DNA from: Microbacterium sp. CBA3102
GTDB taxonomy: Bacteria > Actinomycetota > Actinomycetes > Actinomycetales > Microbacteriaceae
Assembly (NCBI RefSeq): GCF_007954505.1
Contig: NZ_CP042412.1
Span: forward strand, 124,001 to 188,000
DNA: 64,000 bases
Reading direction: 5' to 3'
Of this stretch, positions 7,700 to 16,728 are shown one piece after another. The notes beneath the pieces were generated by a model. That model was not told where the DNA came from, did no database searches, and worked only from the letters and a program-made list of their open reading frames with translations. Position numbers and translations under genes: made by a program. The stretch's first letter is position 1. Each line of letters starts with the position of its first letter.

Positions 7700-9247
7700 T
7701 CAGACCTCCGAGTCCGCCTTGATCGGCACGGCGATCGACTCGGTGAGCGCCTGCTCGTAGCGACGCTGCCGCCGACGCAACCACAGCCCACCGATGATCA
7801 GCAGAGCGAGCACCCCGTAGGCGATGGCTGCGAACGGCTGCATCACCAACGTGCTCAGGTCTCCCTGGCTCAGCTGCAACGCCTTGCGCAGCTGCTCCTC
7901 GGCCATCGGCCCCAGGATCATCCCGACCACCAGCGGCGCCACCGGGTATCCGTACCTGCGCATGAAGTATCCGAGGATGCCGACGATGAGCAGGATCAGG
8001 ATGTCGATCGGGGAGCTGTGCAGGGCGTACGCCCCGAAGACGGCGAACAGCAGGATCCCCGCGTACAGGTACGGCCGCGGGATCTGCAGCAGCTTCACCC
8101 ACATGCCCACGAGCGGCAGGTTGAGCACGATCAGGATGACGTTGCCGATGTACAGGCTCGCGATCAGCGCCCACACCAGGTTCGACTGGTTCTCGAACAG
8201 CAGGGGTCCCGGTTGGATGCCGTACGACTGGAACGCCGTGAGGATGATCGCCGCGGTCGCGGTCGTCGGCAGCCCGAGTGTGAGCAGAGGCACGAGCACA
8301 CCGGCGGCAGCCGCGTTGTTCGCGGACTCCGGACCGGCGACGCCCTCGATGGCACCTCGTCCGAACTCCTCGCGGTGCTTCGACAGCTTGCGTTCGGTCG
8401 CGTACGAGAGGAACGTCGCGACGTCCGCACCGCCGGCGGGGATCGTGCCGATCGGGAAGCCGATCGCCGTTCCTCGCAGCCACGGCTTCCACGACCGGCG
8501 CCAGTCCGCCTTCGTCATCCACGAGCGCCAGCCCCGGGTGACGGGGATGACGTCGACGCCGCCGTGACGCAGCCGCGCGGCGATGTAGAACGTCTCCCCC
8601 ACGGCGAACAGTCCGACCGCGACCAGCACGATGTCGACGCCGTCGGACAGCGCCGGGATCCCCAGCGTGTAGCGCTGCTGCCCCGAGAGCCAGTCGGTGC
8701 CGACGAGTCCGAGGAACAGCCCGACGCCGAGCGAGAGCATCCCCCGGGAGATCGAGCTGCCGATCAGCGCACCCACCGTGACGAACGCGATGACGATGAG
8801 GGCGACGTAGTCGGCCGGTCCGAGGTTCACCGCGAACTGTGCGAGCAGCGGCGCCAGCAGGGTCAACCCCAACGTGGCGAGCGTGCCGGCGATGAACGAG
8901 CCGATGGCCGCCGTGGCGAGTGCGGCTGCGCCCCGCCCCATCCTGGCCATCCTGTTGCCTTCGATCGCGGTGACGATCGACGCCGACTCCCCCGGGGTGT
9001 TGAGCAGGATGCTCGTCGTCGAGCCGCCGTACATGCCGCCGTAGTAGATGCCCGCGAAGGTGATCAGCGCCGCCGCGGGGTCCAGTGTGTACGTCAGGGG
9101 AAGCAGCAGGGCGACCGTCATGGCGGGGCCGATCCCCGGCAGCACGCCGACCGCGGTACCGACGAAGACGCCGAGGAAAGCGAAGGCGAGGTATTCGGGT
9201 TGCAGCGCCGTCGCGAAGCCTTCGAGGAGCAGCGTCCAGCTGTCCAT
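7700..9247 (-). CDS. tctA: Tripartite tricarboxylate transporter large permease TctA
   Basis: This 515-residue protein is the large membrane subunit (about twelve TM segments) of a TTT-family carboxylate importer that works with a periplasmic-type binding protein and ion gradient rather than ATP. The conserved N-terminal block [20 protein letters not shown] and the segment [20 protein letters not shown] are diagnostic. Its ATG overlaps the tctB stop (TGATG). With tctB and tctC it makes a complete transporter, probably for citrate or a related carboxylate. Confidence 0.95.
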   Translation of the reverse strand: MDSWTLLLEGFATALQPEYLAFAFLGVFVGTAVGVLPGIGPAMTVALLLPLTYTLDPAAALITFAGIYYGGMYGGSTTSILLNTPGESASIVTAIEGNRMARMGRGAAALATAAIGSFIAGTLATLGLTLLAPLLAQFAVNLGPADYVALIVIAFVTVGALIGSSISRGMLSLGVGLFLGLVGTDWLSGQQRYTLGIPALSDGVDIVLVAVGLFAVGETFYIAARLRHGGVDVIPVTRGWRSWMTKADWRRSWKPWLRGTAIGFPIGTIPAGGADVATFLSYATERKLSKHREEFGRGAIEGVAGPESANNAAAAGVLVPLLTLGLPTTATAAIILTAFQSYGIQPGPLLFENQSNLVWALIASLYIGNVILIVLNLPLVGMWVKLLQIPRPYLYAGILLFAVFGAYALHSSPIDILILLIVGILGYFMRRYGYPVAPLVVGMILGPMAEEQLRKALQLSQGDLSTLVMQPFAAIAYGVLALLIIGGLWLRRRQRRYEQALTESIAVPIKADSEV

Positions 9248-9738
9248 CAGAACATCCTTCCGAGCCAGCCGAGGGCAGGACCCCACGGGAGCGAGAGACC
9301 GAGCAGGCCGCCGAAGGCGATCTGGATCACAACCGCGACGCCGATCCCGATCAGGAAGGCCATCCACCAGCGCTTCGCGGCGAGAGACCAGGCGACGCCG
9401 CCGAACAGGAGTGCGGCGGCCGGCGCCCAGCCGAGCGGCTCGATCAGCAGGAGGTGCGCGACCACCAGACCCACCAGCTTGGCGAGCGTCACCCAGTCGG
9501 TCGGCAGTGTGGTGTCGACGTCCTCCGCCTCCTCGGCGCCGCCGCGCTCACCGCGCAGCACGCCGATCAGCACGGCGACTGCAGAGGCGAGCAGGATGAC
9601 GGACACGAAGATCGGGAACACGGTGGGGCCGGCCTTCATACCGACGGGGACATGGATCAGGAAGATGCCGACGACGGCGAAGACGCCGAGCGCGACCATG
9701 ATGCCGGCGAACACGAGTTCGCCGAGGGCGACCCTCAT
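9247..9738 (-). CDS. tctB: Tripartite tricarboxylate transporter small permease TctB
   Basis: This 163-residue protein with four predicted membrane helices is the small, poorly conserved subunit of the TTT transporter. The assignment rests on size, topology and position between tctC and tctA, together with the C-terminal [20 protein letters not shown] end. A hydrophilic acidic loop (about residues 60-85) separates the two halves. It begins one base after the tctC stop and overlaps tctA, so the three genes are almost certainly one transcript. Confidence 0.9.
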   Translation of the reverse strand: MRVALGELVFAGIMVALGVFAVVGIFLIHVPVGMKAGPTVFPIFVSVILLASAVAVLIGVLRGERGGAEEAEDVDTTLPTDWVTLAKLVGLVVAHLLLIEPLGWAPAAALLFGGVAWSLAAKRWWMAFLIGIGVAVVIQIAFGGLLGLSLPWGPALGWLGRMF

Positions 9739-9739
9739 G

Positions 9740-10759
9740 TCACTGCACCAGCCCGATGTTCTTCAGCGTCGCCGTGACCTCCTCGATGTTGCCCGTGAGG
9801 AACTCGTCGAACTCGTCCCCGACCAGGAAGGCGTCGGTCCAGCCCTTCGTCTCCAGCTGTTCGGTCCACGCCGCCGATTCGTGCAGCTCGGTGATGACGC
9901 GCACGAGCTCGTCCTTGGCGCCGTCGGAGATGCCCCCGGGGGCGATCACACCACGCCAGTTGGTGAGGACGACGTCGTACCCCTCTTCGGTGATGGTCGG
10001 GACGTCGGGGAGCTGTTCGACCGGCTCCTCGCTGGATACGGCGAGCGCCTTGAGCGCACCGCTCTCGACATGCTGGGCGAACTCGCCCACGCCCGAGATG
10101 CCCGCGGACACCTTGCCGCCGATCAGCAGCGGCACCGCCTCACCGCCACCGGAGTTGGGGGTGTAGTTGAGCTTCTCGGCGATCGCCGCTTCGTCGAGGC
10201 CCGCTTCTTCGAGCATGAGCCCGGCGAGGATGTGGTCGGCGCCGCCCGCCGACCCACCGGTGATCGTGACCGACTGCCCGTTGTCGACGATGTCCTCCAC
10301 CAGGTCCTCGAGCGTGTCGTACTTCGAGTCGGCGGGGACCACCACGACGAGGGGCTCATCCGTGAGCCGGGCGATCGGTGTCGTGTCCTCGATGCGCACA
10401 GCCGAGGCGTTCGTCTCGACGGCCCCGACCATCACGAGGCCCATCACCATGAGCGTGTTCGGGTTCTTCTCGTTGGCCAGCTGCGCCAGGCCCACGGTGC
10501 CGCCGGCTCCACCGACGTTCGTGACGGGTGCAGAGCTGACGATGTCGTCCTCCGTGAGCACCTGGGACAGCGCACGACCGGTCTGGTCCCATCCGCCGCC
10601 CGGATCGGCCGGGACCACGATCGAGACGTCGGTGACCGCGGCGGCCTCGGCGTCCCCACCGCCGCCGTCGTCCGTCGGTGCGCTGCCTCCGGCGCAGGAC
10701 GTGAGGGTGAGTGCGGCCACCGCCATGGCGGCCAGGACTCCGATGCGTGCGTGCTTCAT
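9740..10759 (-). CDS. tctC: Tripartite tricarboxylate transporter substrate-binding lipoprotein TctC
   Basis: This 339-residue solute receptor is of the Bug/TctC family. A signal peptide ends at a lipobox TLTSC with acylated Cys22, followed by a Gly/Asp linker; the mature domain begins [18 protein letters not shown], the family's first ligand-loop signature. It captures the carboxylate outside the membrane and delivers it to TctAB. It is the first gene of the operon and faces the divergent membrane regulator, with 175 bp between the two starts containing a 21-bp phased repeat. Confidence 0.93.
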   Translation of the reverse strand: MKHARIGVLAAMAVAALTLTSCAGGSAPTDDGGGGDAEAAAVTDVSIVVPADPGGGWDQTGRALSQVLTEDDIVSSAPVTNVGGAGGTVGLAQLANEKNPNTLMVMGLVMVGAVETNASAVRIEDTTPIARLTDEPLVVVVPADSKYDTLEDLVEDIVDNGQSVTITGGSAGGADHILAGLMLEEAGLDEAAIAEKLNYTPNSGGGEAVPLLIGGKVSAGISGVGEFAQHVESGALKALAVSSEEPVEQLPDVPTITEEGYDVVLTNWRGVIAPGGISDGAKDELVRVITELHESAAWTEQLETKGWTDAFLVGDEFDEFLTGNIEEVTATLKNIGLVQ

Positions 10760-10832
10760 GTGCGCTCCTCCTTGAGCGTTCGTGGTGCTGTGCGTCCACA
10801 CTGAGAGCCGGAGAGCCCTCGCTCAAGCTTCG

Positions 10833-10867
10833 GAAACCATTGGTCGGAGTTTCGAAACTATTGGTCG
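10833..10867. promoter_or_regulatory. Two direct operator-like repeats 21 bp apart between tctC and the sensor-regulator
   Basis: GAAACCATTGGTCG at 10833-10846 is repeated as GAAACTATTGGTCG at 10854-10867, with 13 of 14 bases identical. The 21-bp period equals two helical turns, so both sites lie on the same face of the DNA. It is placed between the divergent tctC and regulator starts. This is the arrangement expected for a regulator that binds as a tandem dimer, most likely the divergent gene. Confidence 0.6.
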
Positions 10868-10934
10868 AGGACAGTGCCGTCCCCCGCTCGCACGGTCCGC
10901 CGTCTGGGGCGACAATGGTCAGGTGGCCTCGAAG

Positions 10935-12143
10935 ATGACGCTCCGCATGCAGCTGCTCGTGCTGCAGGCGCTGATCGTGTTCCTGGTGACCCTCGCGACC
11001 GGCATCGTCGCCGGGGCGTTCCAGGAGCAGGCGCTCCGCGAGGCCTACAAGGACCGGATGCAGGCCGTCGCCCAGTCGATCGCCGCCCTCCCCGCCGTCC
11101 TCGCCGCGTTCGACGACGTCGAGCCGTCGACGGCGATCCAGCCCATCGCCGAGGTCATCCGCGAGGCGTCCGATCTCGCCTACGTGGTGGTCGCCAACGA
11201 GGAGGGCATCCGCTACTCCCACCCGAATCCGGACCGCATCGGAGAGACCGTCTCCACCGACCCCTCCATCCCCCTCTCCGGCGAGGTGTACGTCGGCACG
11301 CAGACCGGAACGCTGGGCACGTCCTGGCGAGTCAAGGTGCCCATCCGCGACGACCATGACGAGGTGATCGGCACGGCGTCCGTCGGCATCCTCGAATCCG
11401 AGCTGAATGAGGAGTTCACGTCCAACCTCGCCTGGCTGATCTCCGCCATGCTCGCCGCGGCGGTTCTCGGGGTCTTCGGATCCGCGTGGGTCACCTCGGT
11501 CATCCGACGGCGCATCTACCGCCTCGAACCCCACCAGATCGCCGCACTCGTGAAGAATCAGGAGACGACGCTGCACGGCCTCAGCGAGGGCGTGATCACC
11601 GTCGACGACGAGGGCCGTATCACGCTCGTCAACGACGCAGCGGCGCGGTTCCTCGACCGCGATGCCGCCGAACTCGACGGCTCCCCCGCTGCCGACGTGC
11701 TCGGCGAAGAGCTGACCACGGTGCTGCGCGAGGGCGAGTCCGCCGGACGGCCGGTGATCGTCGGCTCCCACGTGCTGGTCGCCCGCAGTACCGGCAGCGA
11801 GGGCGAGGACGGCGGGATCGGGGCGACGCTGCTGCTGCGCGACCACACCGAGCTCCACGATGTCGTGCGCAGAGTCGAGGCGGCCGATGCGATCATCGCC
11901 TTCCGTCAGCGCTTCGGCATCCCCAAGGGGCTCAGCGCCGAGACGCTCGACCGGGTCTCCGCCGCCCTCGCTGCGCGTCCCGACGCATCCGCCACCGAGA
12001 TCGGCGCGGATCTCGACATCTCGCGGGTGAGCGCACGACGCTACCTCGAGCATCTCGCGAGCTCCGGACGCGCGGTCCGCGCACTCGACTACGCCACGAA
12101 GGGTCGCCCCGGCACGCGCTACCGCATGAACGGGACGATCTGA
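10935..12143 (+). CDS. CitA/DcuS-like membrane sensor fused directly to a CitB/DcuR-type DNA-binding domain (no kinase, no receiver)
   Basis: This is a 402-residue protein. Residues 5-27 are TM1 and 28-165 an extracytoplasmic Cache-type domain with the CitA-like RYSHPNPDRIGE motif. TM2 follows (167-190), then a PAS domain (about 205-305) beginning after EPHQIAALVKNQETTLHGLS. In ordinary CitA kinases a histidine helix and ATPase follow. Here residue 305 leads within about 20 residues into PKGLSAETLDRV and ISRVSARRYLEHL, the helix-turn-helix of CitB-type response regulators. No phospho-His, ATP-binding or receiver motif is present. The ATG has AGGTGG eight bases upstream; GTG 10923 is an alternative. 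It probably regulates the divergent tct operon directly. Confidence 0.85.
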   Translation: MTLRMQLLVLQALIVFLVTLATGIVAGAFQEQALREAYKDRMQAVAQSIAALPAVLAAFDDVEPSTAIQPIAEVIREASDLAYVVVANEEGIRYSHPNPDRIGETVSTDPSIPLSGEVYVGTQTGTLGTSWRVKVPIRDDHDEVIGTASVGILESELNEEFTSNLAWLISAMLAAAVLGVFGSAWVTSVIRRRIYRLEPHQIAALVKNQETTLHGLSEGVITVDDEGRITLVNDAAARFLDRDAAELDGSPAADVLGEELTTVLREGESAGRPVIVGSHVLVARSTGSEGEDGGIGATLLLRDHTELHDVVRRVEAADAIIAFRQRFGIPKGLSAETLDRVSAALAARPDASATEIGADLDISRVSARRYLEHLASSGRAVRALDYATKGRPGTRYRMNGTI

Positions 12144-12231
12144 ATCTTCCCCTGGGACGCAGTGCCGTTGTATGCGACACTGGATCGCACTCGACGACGC
12201 CGTCAGCACACCCAGGATCGAAGGAGATCTC

Positions 12232-13806
12232 ATGGTTCGCAGCACCTACCCCGATGTGGAGATCCCCGAGGTCTCCATCCACGAATTCCTCTTCGGAGGT
12301 CTCGGCGAGGAGGAGCTCGACACGATCGCTCTCGTCGACGGAGTGAGCGGGGCGACCACCCCCTACCGACAGCTCGTAGGCCAGATCGATCTCTTCGCCG
12401 GTGCCCTCGCCGCCCGCGGAGTCGGAGTCGGGACCACGATCGGAGTCCTCTGCCCCAACGTCCCCGCGTTCGCCACGGTGTTCCACGGCATCCTCCGCGC
12501 CGGAGCGACCGCGACGACGATCAACTCCCTCTACACCGCAGAGGAGATCGCGAATCAGCTCACCGACGCCGGAGCGACGTGGCTCGTGACGGTGTCTCCG
12601 CTGCTGCCCGGTGCCTCTGCTGCCGCGGAGAAGCTCGGTTTCGCGGCCGACCACGTCATCGTGCTCGACGGCGCCGAGGGGCACCCGTCGCTTCCGGCGC
12701 TCCTGGGCGAAGGCCACCCGGCGCCGGACGTGTCGTTCGACCCGGCGACACACCTGGCCGTGCTGCCGTACTCCTCCGGCACGACCGGCCGCCCGAAGGG
12801 TGTCATGCTCACCCACCGCAACCTCGTCGCCAACGTGTCGCAATGCCGTCCGGTCCTGGGCGTCGAGGCGAGCGATCGCGTGCTGGCCGTGCTCCCCTTC
12901 TTCCACATCTACGGGATGACGGTGCTGCTCAACTTCGCGCTACGGCAGCGCGCGGGCCTCGTCACGATGCCCAGGTTCGACCTGCCGGAGTTCCTCCGCA
13001 TCATCGCGGAACACCGGACGACCTGGGTGTTCGTCGCTCCCCCGATCGCGGTCGCGCTGGCGAAGCATCCGATCGTCGACCAGTACGACCTCTCCGCCGT
13101 GAAGGTGATCTTCTCCGGAGCCGCCCCGCTCGACGGGGCCCTGGCCTCGGCGGTGGCGAACCGGCTCGGCTGCACCGTCACGCAGGGCTACGGCATGACC
13201 GAGACGAGTCCGGCGGTGAACCTCATCTCCGAGACCCGTGACGACATCGATCGTTCCGCCATCGGCCCGCTCGTGCCCAACACCGAAGCACGCCTGGTCG
13301 ATCCGGACTCCGGCGAGGACGTGGCCGTACCGGCCGAGGGTGCCAGCGAGCCGGGTGAGCTGTGGGTGCGCGGACCGCAGGTGATGGTCGGCTACCTCAA
13401 CCGCCCCGACGCCACGGCCGAGATGCTCGACGCCGAGGGCTGGCTGCACACCGGAGACGTCGCGACCGTCACCCAGGACGGCATCTACCGCATCGTCGAC
13501 CGGCTCAAGGAACTCATCAAATACAAGGGCTACCAGGTCGCCCCGGCCGTCCTCGAGGCGGTGCTGCTCGAGCATCCCGCCATCGCCGATGCTGCTGTCA
13601 TCGGCGCGCTCGACGCCGACGGTCAGGAGGTCCCGAAGGCCTTCGTGGTTCGACAGCCGGACGCCGACCTCGATGCGGAGGCCGTGATGGCGCATGTCGC
13701 CGCCCACGTCGCGCCGCACGAGAAGGTGCGACAGGTCGAGTTCATCGAGGTGATCCCGAAGTCGAGCTCCGGAAAGATCCTCCGCAAGGATCTGCGTGCA
13801 CGCTGA
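12232..13806 (+). CDS. Acyl/aryl-CoA ligase, AMP-binding (4-coumarate--CoA ligase-like)
   Basis: This 524-residue ANL-superfamily enzyme activates a carboxylic acid as acyl-AMP and transfers it to CoA. Visible motifs are the P-loop YSSGTTGRPKGVML, the A5 motif QGYGMTETSP, the hinge region LKELIKYKGYQVAP and the C-terminal catalytic lysine in PKSSSGKILRKDL. The overall pattern is closest to 4-coumarate/medium-chain ligases. The ATG at 12232 follows GGAG at good spacing. It lies 88 bp after the membrane regulator on the same strand, opposite a carboxylate importer, so it may activate the imported acid. The substrate is unknown. Confidence 0.9.
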   Translation: MVRSTYPDVEIPEVSIHEFLFGGLGEEELDTIALVDGVSGATTPYRQLVGQIDLFAGALAARGVGVGTTIGVLCPNVPAFATVFHGILRAGATATTINSLYTAEEIANQLTDAGATWLVTVSPLLPGASAAAEKLGFAADHVIVLDGAEGHPSLPALLGEGHPAPDVSFDPATHLAVLPYSSGTTGRPKGVMLTHRNLVANVSQCRPVLGVEASDRVLAVLPFFHIYGMTVLLNFALRQRAGLVTMPRFDLPEFLRIIAEHRTTWVFVAPPIAVALAKHPIVDQYDLSAVKVIFSGAAPLDGALASAVANRLGCTVTQGYGMTETSPAVNLISETRDDIDRSAIGPLVPNTEARLVDPDSGEDVAVPAEGASEPGELWVRGPQVMVGYLNRPDATAEMLDAEGWLHTGDVATVTQDGIYRIVDRLKELIKYKGYQVAPAVLEAVLLEHPAIADAAVIGALDADGQEVPKAFVVRQPDADLDAEAVMAHVAAHVAPHEKVRQVEFIEVIPKSSSGKILRKDLRAR

Positions 13807-13808
13807 CG

Positions 13809-13841
13809 CCGTGGTCGGCGCCCACCGGGCGCCGACCACGG
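13809..13841. terminator. Perfect stem-loop between convergent genes (bidirectional terminator)
   Basis: The 15-nt arm CCGTGGTCGGCGCCC at 13809-13823 pairs perfectly with 13827-13841 around a 3-nt loop. It fills the whole gap between the ligase stop and the convergent oxidoreductase stop. No long U-run follows on either strand, so it may act as a roadblock or processing end as well as a terminator. Confidence 0.7.
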
Positions 13842-15275
13842 TCAGTCCGCATCGAAGAGGTCGGCGTACGTCCCCAGGGACACCGGCTTGACGGGAAGCT
13901 GAGCGGCGAAGCGACCGGCTTCGGCAGCCGTTCCCCCGCGCGCCGCCGCGACAGCACCGGCCACGGTCGTCTCGCAGTACCGCCCCTGGCAGGGCCCCAT
14001 GCCCGTCCGGCAGCTCAGCTTGACCGCATCCACGGTGTCGGCGTGCCGGTTCGCCTGCAGGAATCCGTCGATGTCCGATCGCGGGATCCCTTCGCACCGA
14101 CAGACCGTCGTCGCCGGGGAGGCGAGCGCCGTGAGGCCGGGTCGCTCGGGCGCGAACATCCGCTGCACGACCGCGGCGAACCGTCGGGAGCGGCGCAGGT
14201 CCCGTTCGATCGCGCGAGCACGGAAGGCGTCGACGGGCCTGCCGAGACCAGCGGCGATCGCCGCCGCAGCCGCGGCCCCCTCCGCCCGTGACTGCTCGGC
14301 CCCGGAGACACCGGTGGGCTCGCCCGCGACGAAGACCCCGGGCAGGCCCGTCTCGAAGTTCCCGTCGACTTCCACCAGCCACCCGCCGGCAACAGAGTCC
14401 CATCGCACCGGGCATCCGAGCTGACGCGCGAGCTCGGTGGAGGCCTGGAAACCGTACCCGAGGACGACGGTCCGCGCCGGGACCTCGCGTTCGGGCCCGC
14501 GCACGCGCCACGCCCGGTCGGCCCGCGCCAGTCGGATGCCGCTCACGCCAGCGTCACCGACGATCGCCGTGGGGACCGTCGACGTCGTGATCCGGACACC
14601 GTGCCGCACGAGGGTCAGCACGTTGCCTGCCAGCTCGGCCAGCAGGCGCACGTGCCCGGGCACGGCCGGAGCGGCGAGGAACAGCTCGCGCACGGAGGGC
14701 ACTCCGCGGGCGAAGACCACCTCCGTCACCTCAGCCCCCGAACGGACCAGCTGGGCGGCCACGATCAGCATCAGCGGATGCGAACCCGCCAGCACGACCG
14801 GACCCGCTGCCCGCAAATGCTGTGCCTTCAGGAGTCCCTGCGCCGCACCGGCCATCAGCACGCCAGGCATCGTCCATCCGGGGATCGCCACCGGCATGTC
14901 GTAGGCGCCGGTCGCGACGAGCAGCCTCCGCGCGTGGGCGCGCCGTGAACGCTGAGGGCTCGTGACCAGCACCTCGAAATCGTCGCGCCCGGTCGAGCGC
15001 GCATCGAGCACGCCGAACACGGTCGACTCGAACCACCAGTCGATGCCGGTCGCCGCGGCGGCATCCGCGAGCAGATCCGCCGCCCAGGGATACCCGACCG
15101 GAGACCGCACCGGCTCATCGAACTCGGTCGGCGGCTGACGGAAGATCTGTCCCCCGGCGGCGCGCTGCTCGTCGATCACGAGCGTCCGAAGACCCTGCGC
15201 ATGCGCCTGCAGGGCCGCGGCCAGACCGGCCGGTCCTGCCCCGACGATCGCTAGGTCATAGAGGTCGGCGCTCAT
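13842..15275 (-). CDS. FAD-dependent dehydrogenase alpha subunit with BFD-type [2Fe-2S] domain (HcnB/opine oxidase A-like)
   Basis: This 477-residue flavoprotein has an N-terminal dinucleotide-binding motif (VGAGPAGLAAAL, residues 10-21), a second nucleotide-binding fold in the middle and a C-terminal Cys-rich BFD-like domain, CRCEGIP followed by CRTGMGPCQGRYC, that binds [2Fe-2S]. It resembles the alpha subunit of three-component amine dehydrogenases such as D-hydroxyproline dehydrogenase, opine oxidase and HcnB. The next two genes upstream encode the matching 2Fe-2S and DadA-like subunits with 4-nt overlaps. It is the last gene of the 12-gene operon. Confidence 0.88.
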   Translation of the reverse strand: MSADLYDLAIVGAGPAGLAAALQAHAQGLRTLVIDEQRAAGGQIFRQPPTEFDEPVRSPVGYPWAADLLADAAAATGIDWWFESTVFGVLDARSTGRDDFEVLVTSPQRSRRAHARRLLVATGAYDMPVAIPGWTMPGVLMAGAAQGLLKAQHLRAAGPVVLAGSHPLMLIVAAQLVRSGAEVTEVVFARGVPSVRELFLAAPAVPGHVRLLAELAGNVLTLVRHGVRITTSTVPTAIVGDAGVSGIRLARADRAWRVRGPEREVPARTVVLGYGFQASTELARQLGCPVRWDSVAGGWLVEVDGNFETGLPGVFVAGEPTGVSGAEQSRAEGAAAAAAIAAGLGRPVDAFRARAIERDLRRSRRFAAVVQRMFAPERPGLTALASPATTVCRCEGIPRSDIDGFLQANRHADTVDAVKLSCRTGMGPCQGRYCETTVAGAVAAARGGTAAEAGRFAAQLPVKPVSLGTYADLFDAD

Positions 15276-15553
15276 GCGTCGGTCCGTACGTTCATGCCGT
15301 CGCGGACGGTGGTCAGACAGGTGCGCGTCATCGGCACGCCGTCGACCGTGATCGCGCACTCGAAGCAGGTGCCCATGTTGCACAGCGGGGCGCGCTGCTC
15401 GTCGCCCCGTCGAGCGAAGCACCGTTCGCCCTCGGCCAGCATGGCCGCCGCCACGGTCTCCCCCGCAGCGGCGAGCACGGACCGACCGTCCACGACGAAG
15501 GACACGTCCAGCCGCCGCGACACCGCGCGATCGGCGAGGGGCTGCTCGTTCAT
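15272..15553 (-). CDS. (2Fe-2S)-binding gamma subunit of the dehydrogenase (HcnA-like)
   Basis: This 93-residue ferredoxin-fold protein has cluster ligands visible as Cys58-x4-Cys63-x2-Cys66 and Cys79 (PLCNMGTCFEC, RTCL). Such small subunits pass electrons between the two flavoproteins of HcnABC-type and hydroxyproline-dehydrogenase-type complexes. It overlaps both neighbours by four bases, consistent with fixed stoichiometry. An extra Cys45 lies upstream of the cluster motif. Confidence 0.9.
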   Translation of the reverse strand: MNEQPLADRAVSRRLDVSFVVDGRSVLAAAGETVAAAMLAEGERCFARRGDEQRAPLCNMGTCFECAITVDGVPMTRTCLTTVRDGMNVRTDA

Positions 15554-16728
15554 GCCATAACTCCGAATCTGTCCGGGGCGTAGGGTCGCAGGTCGATGTG
15601 GGGTGTGCGACCGGCGGCCAGGTCGCAGAGGGAACGGGCGAAGCTCGGCCCGAGCGTGAAGGCCGATCCGCCGGTGGCCACGAACATCCCCGGGCATCCG
15701 GGCACCTCTCCCACGAGGGGCAGCTGATCCGGCGTGACCGTCGTGGTCCCCGCCCAGGACCGCACGATGGGCAGCCGGGCTGTGCCCGGCACCACGCCGA
15801 TCGCCGCGCGGGCGTTGCCCACGATGGACTCCGGGAGAAGGCGAGGACGCGTCTCCAGGTCCAGGGAGCCCGCGCGGCGGCTGAGTGCTGCCGGCCACCC
15901 CCCGCCGATCAGCACCGTGCCATCCTTCGTCTGCTTGAGCGAGAGCTTGGCGCCGGCGTGCTGGATCAGATGTCCAATGAAGGGCTCTACCGGCGCGCTC
16001 ACGCTCATCATGAGAGCCAGCGGGATGGTCGGCAGGTCCGCCCCGGCGAGCGCACCCACCTCCGTCGTCCACACCCCCGCGGCGATCATCACCGTGTCGG
16101 CGTGGATGCTCAACGTCGAATCCGGACCGGCGGCGGTCACCTTCCAGCCGCGCGCGTCGCGCTCGAGCCCGGTCACACGGGTGTGCGTGCGGACTTCTGC
16201 GCCGAGCTTCACGGCACCACGCACCAAAGCAGGCCCCGCGGTGCGCGTCTCGGCCTTACCCTCGATCGGGCAGAAGGCGGCTGCGAGCACCGACTCCGAC
16301 AGGTAGGGCGCGATGCGCAGCGCCTCATCACCGTCGAGGAGGGTGACATCCAGCCCCCACTCCTGCTCGAGACAGACCTTGCGTTCGAGCACCGCGACCT
16401 GCTCCGCTGTCTCCGCGAGCATGAAGCCGCCGCGCTGCACGACGCCGACCGATTCGCCCAGCTCATCTCCCAGCCGATTCCAGGCCTCGGCGGCGTCCAG
16501 ATGCAGGGGCATGGCTGCGGCGGCGGTGCGCGCCGACTCCCACCCGTTCTCGACCATCCGATACTCGAGCTGGAAGTGCAGGCTGCCGGCGTTCTGGCCG
16601 GAAGCGTGCTGGTTCAACTGGTCTTTCTCCAGCAGCAGTACGGAGGCGCCCTCGCGTGCCAGCATCCAGGCCAGTGCCCCGCCGAGCAGGCCACCGCCGA
16701 TGACGACCGCGTCGTACCGCATGCTCAC
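15550..16728 (-). CDS. DadA-type FAD-dependent amine/imino-acid oxidoreductase beta subunit (HcnC-like)
   Basis: This 392-residue protein is of the DAO family (glycine oxidase, sarcosine oxidase beta, D-amino-acid dehydrogenase). The N-terminus shows YDAVVIGGGLLGGALAWMLA and then a Glu that binds the FAD ribose in LLLEKDQ. It likely oxidises the C-N bond of a secondary amine or D-imino acid and passes electrons to the gamma and alpha subunits. The GTG at 16726-16728 overlaps the DapA-family stop as GTGA; ATG 16722 is the alternative start, and neither has a clear Shine-Dalgarno site. Confidence 0.88.
   Translation of the reverse strand: MSMRYDAVVIGGGLLGGALAWMLAREGASVLLLEKDQLNQHASGQNAGSLHFQLEYRMVENGWESARTAAAAMPLHLDAAEAWNRLGDELGESVGVVQRGGFMLAETAEQVAVLERKVCLEQEWGLDVTLLDGDEALRIAPYLSESVLAAAFCPIEGKAETRTAGPALVRGAVKLGAEVRTHTRVTGLERDARGWKVTAAGPDSTLSIHADTVMIAAGVWTTEVGALAGADLPTIPLALMMSVSAPVEPFIGHLIQHAGAKLSLKQTKDGTVLIGGGWPAALSRRAGSLDLETRPRLLPESIVGNARAAIGVVPGTARLPIVRSWAGTTTVTPDQLPLVGEVPGCPGMFVATGGSAFTLGPSFARSLCDLAAGRTPHIDLRPYAPDRFGVMA

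Noticed and set aside
11821-11960. Frameshift or stop at the PAS/helix-turn-helix join
   Set aside because: The bases were read through codon by codon; the frame is continuous, so the fusion is not a simple frameshift artefact in this sequence.
10356-12245. A 629-codon minus-strand frame covering the fused regulator
   Set aside because: It is antisense to the regulator with TM, PAS and helix-turn-helix motifs; the minus frame has no recognisable domain.
13842-16728. Reading the three-subunit flavoprotein as hydrogen cyanide synthase (HcnABC)
   Set aside because: The subunit layout is shared with D-hydroxyproline dehydrogenase and opine oxidases; the operon with peptide import and a DapA-type enzyme argues for catabolism, not cyanide formation.
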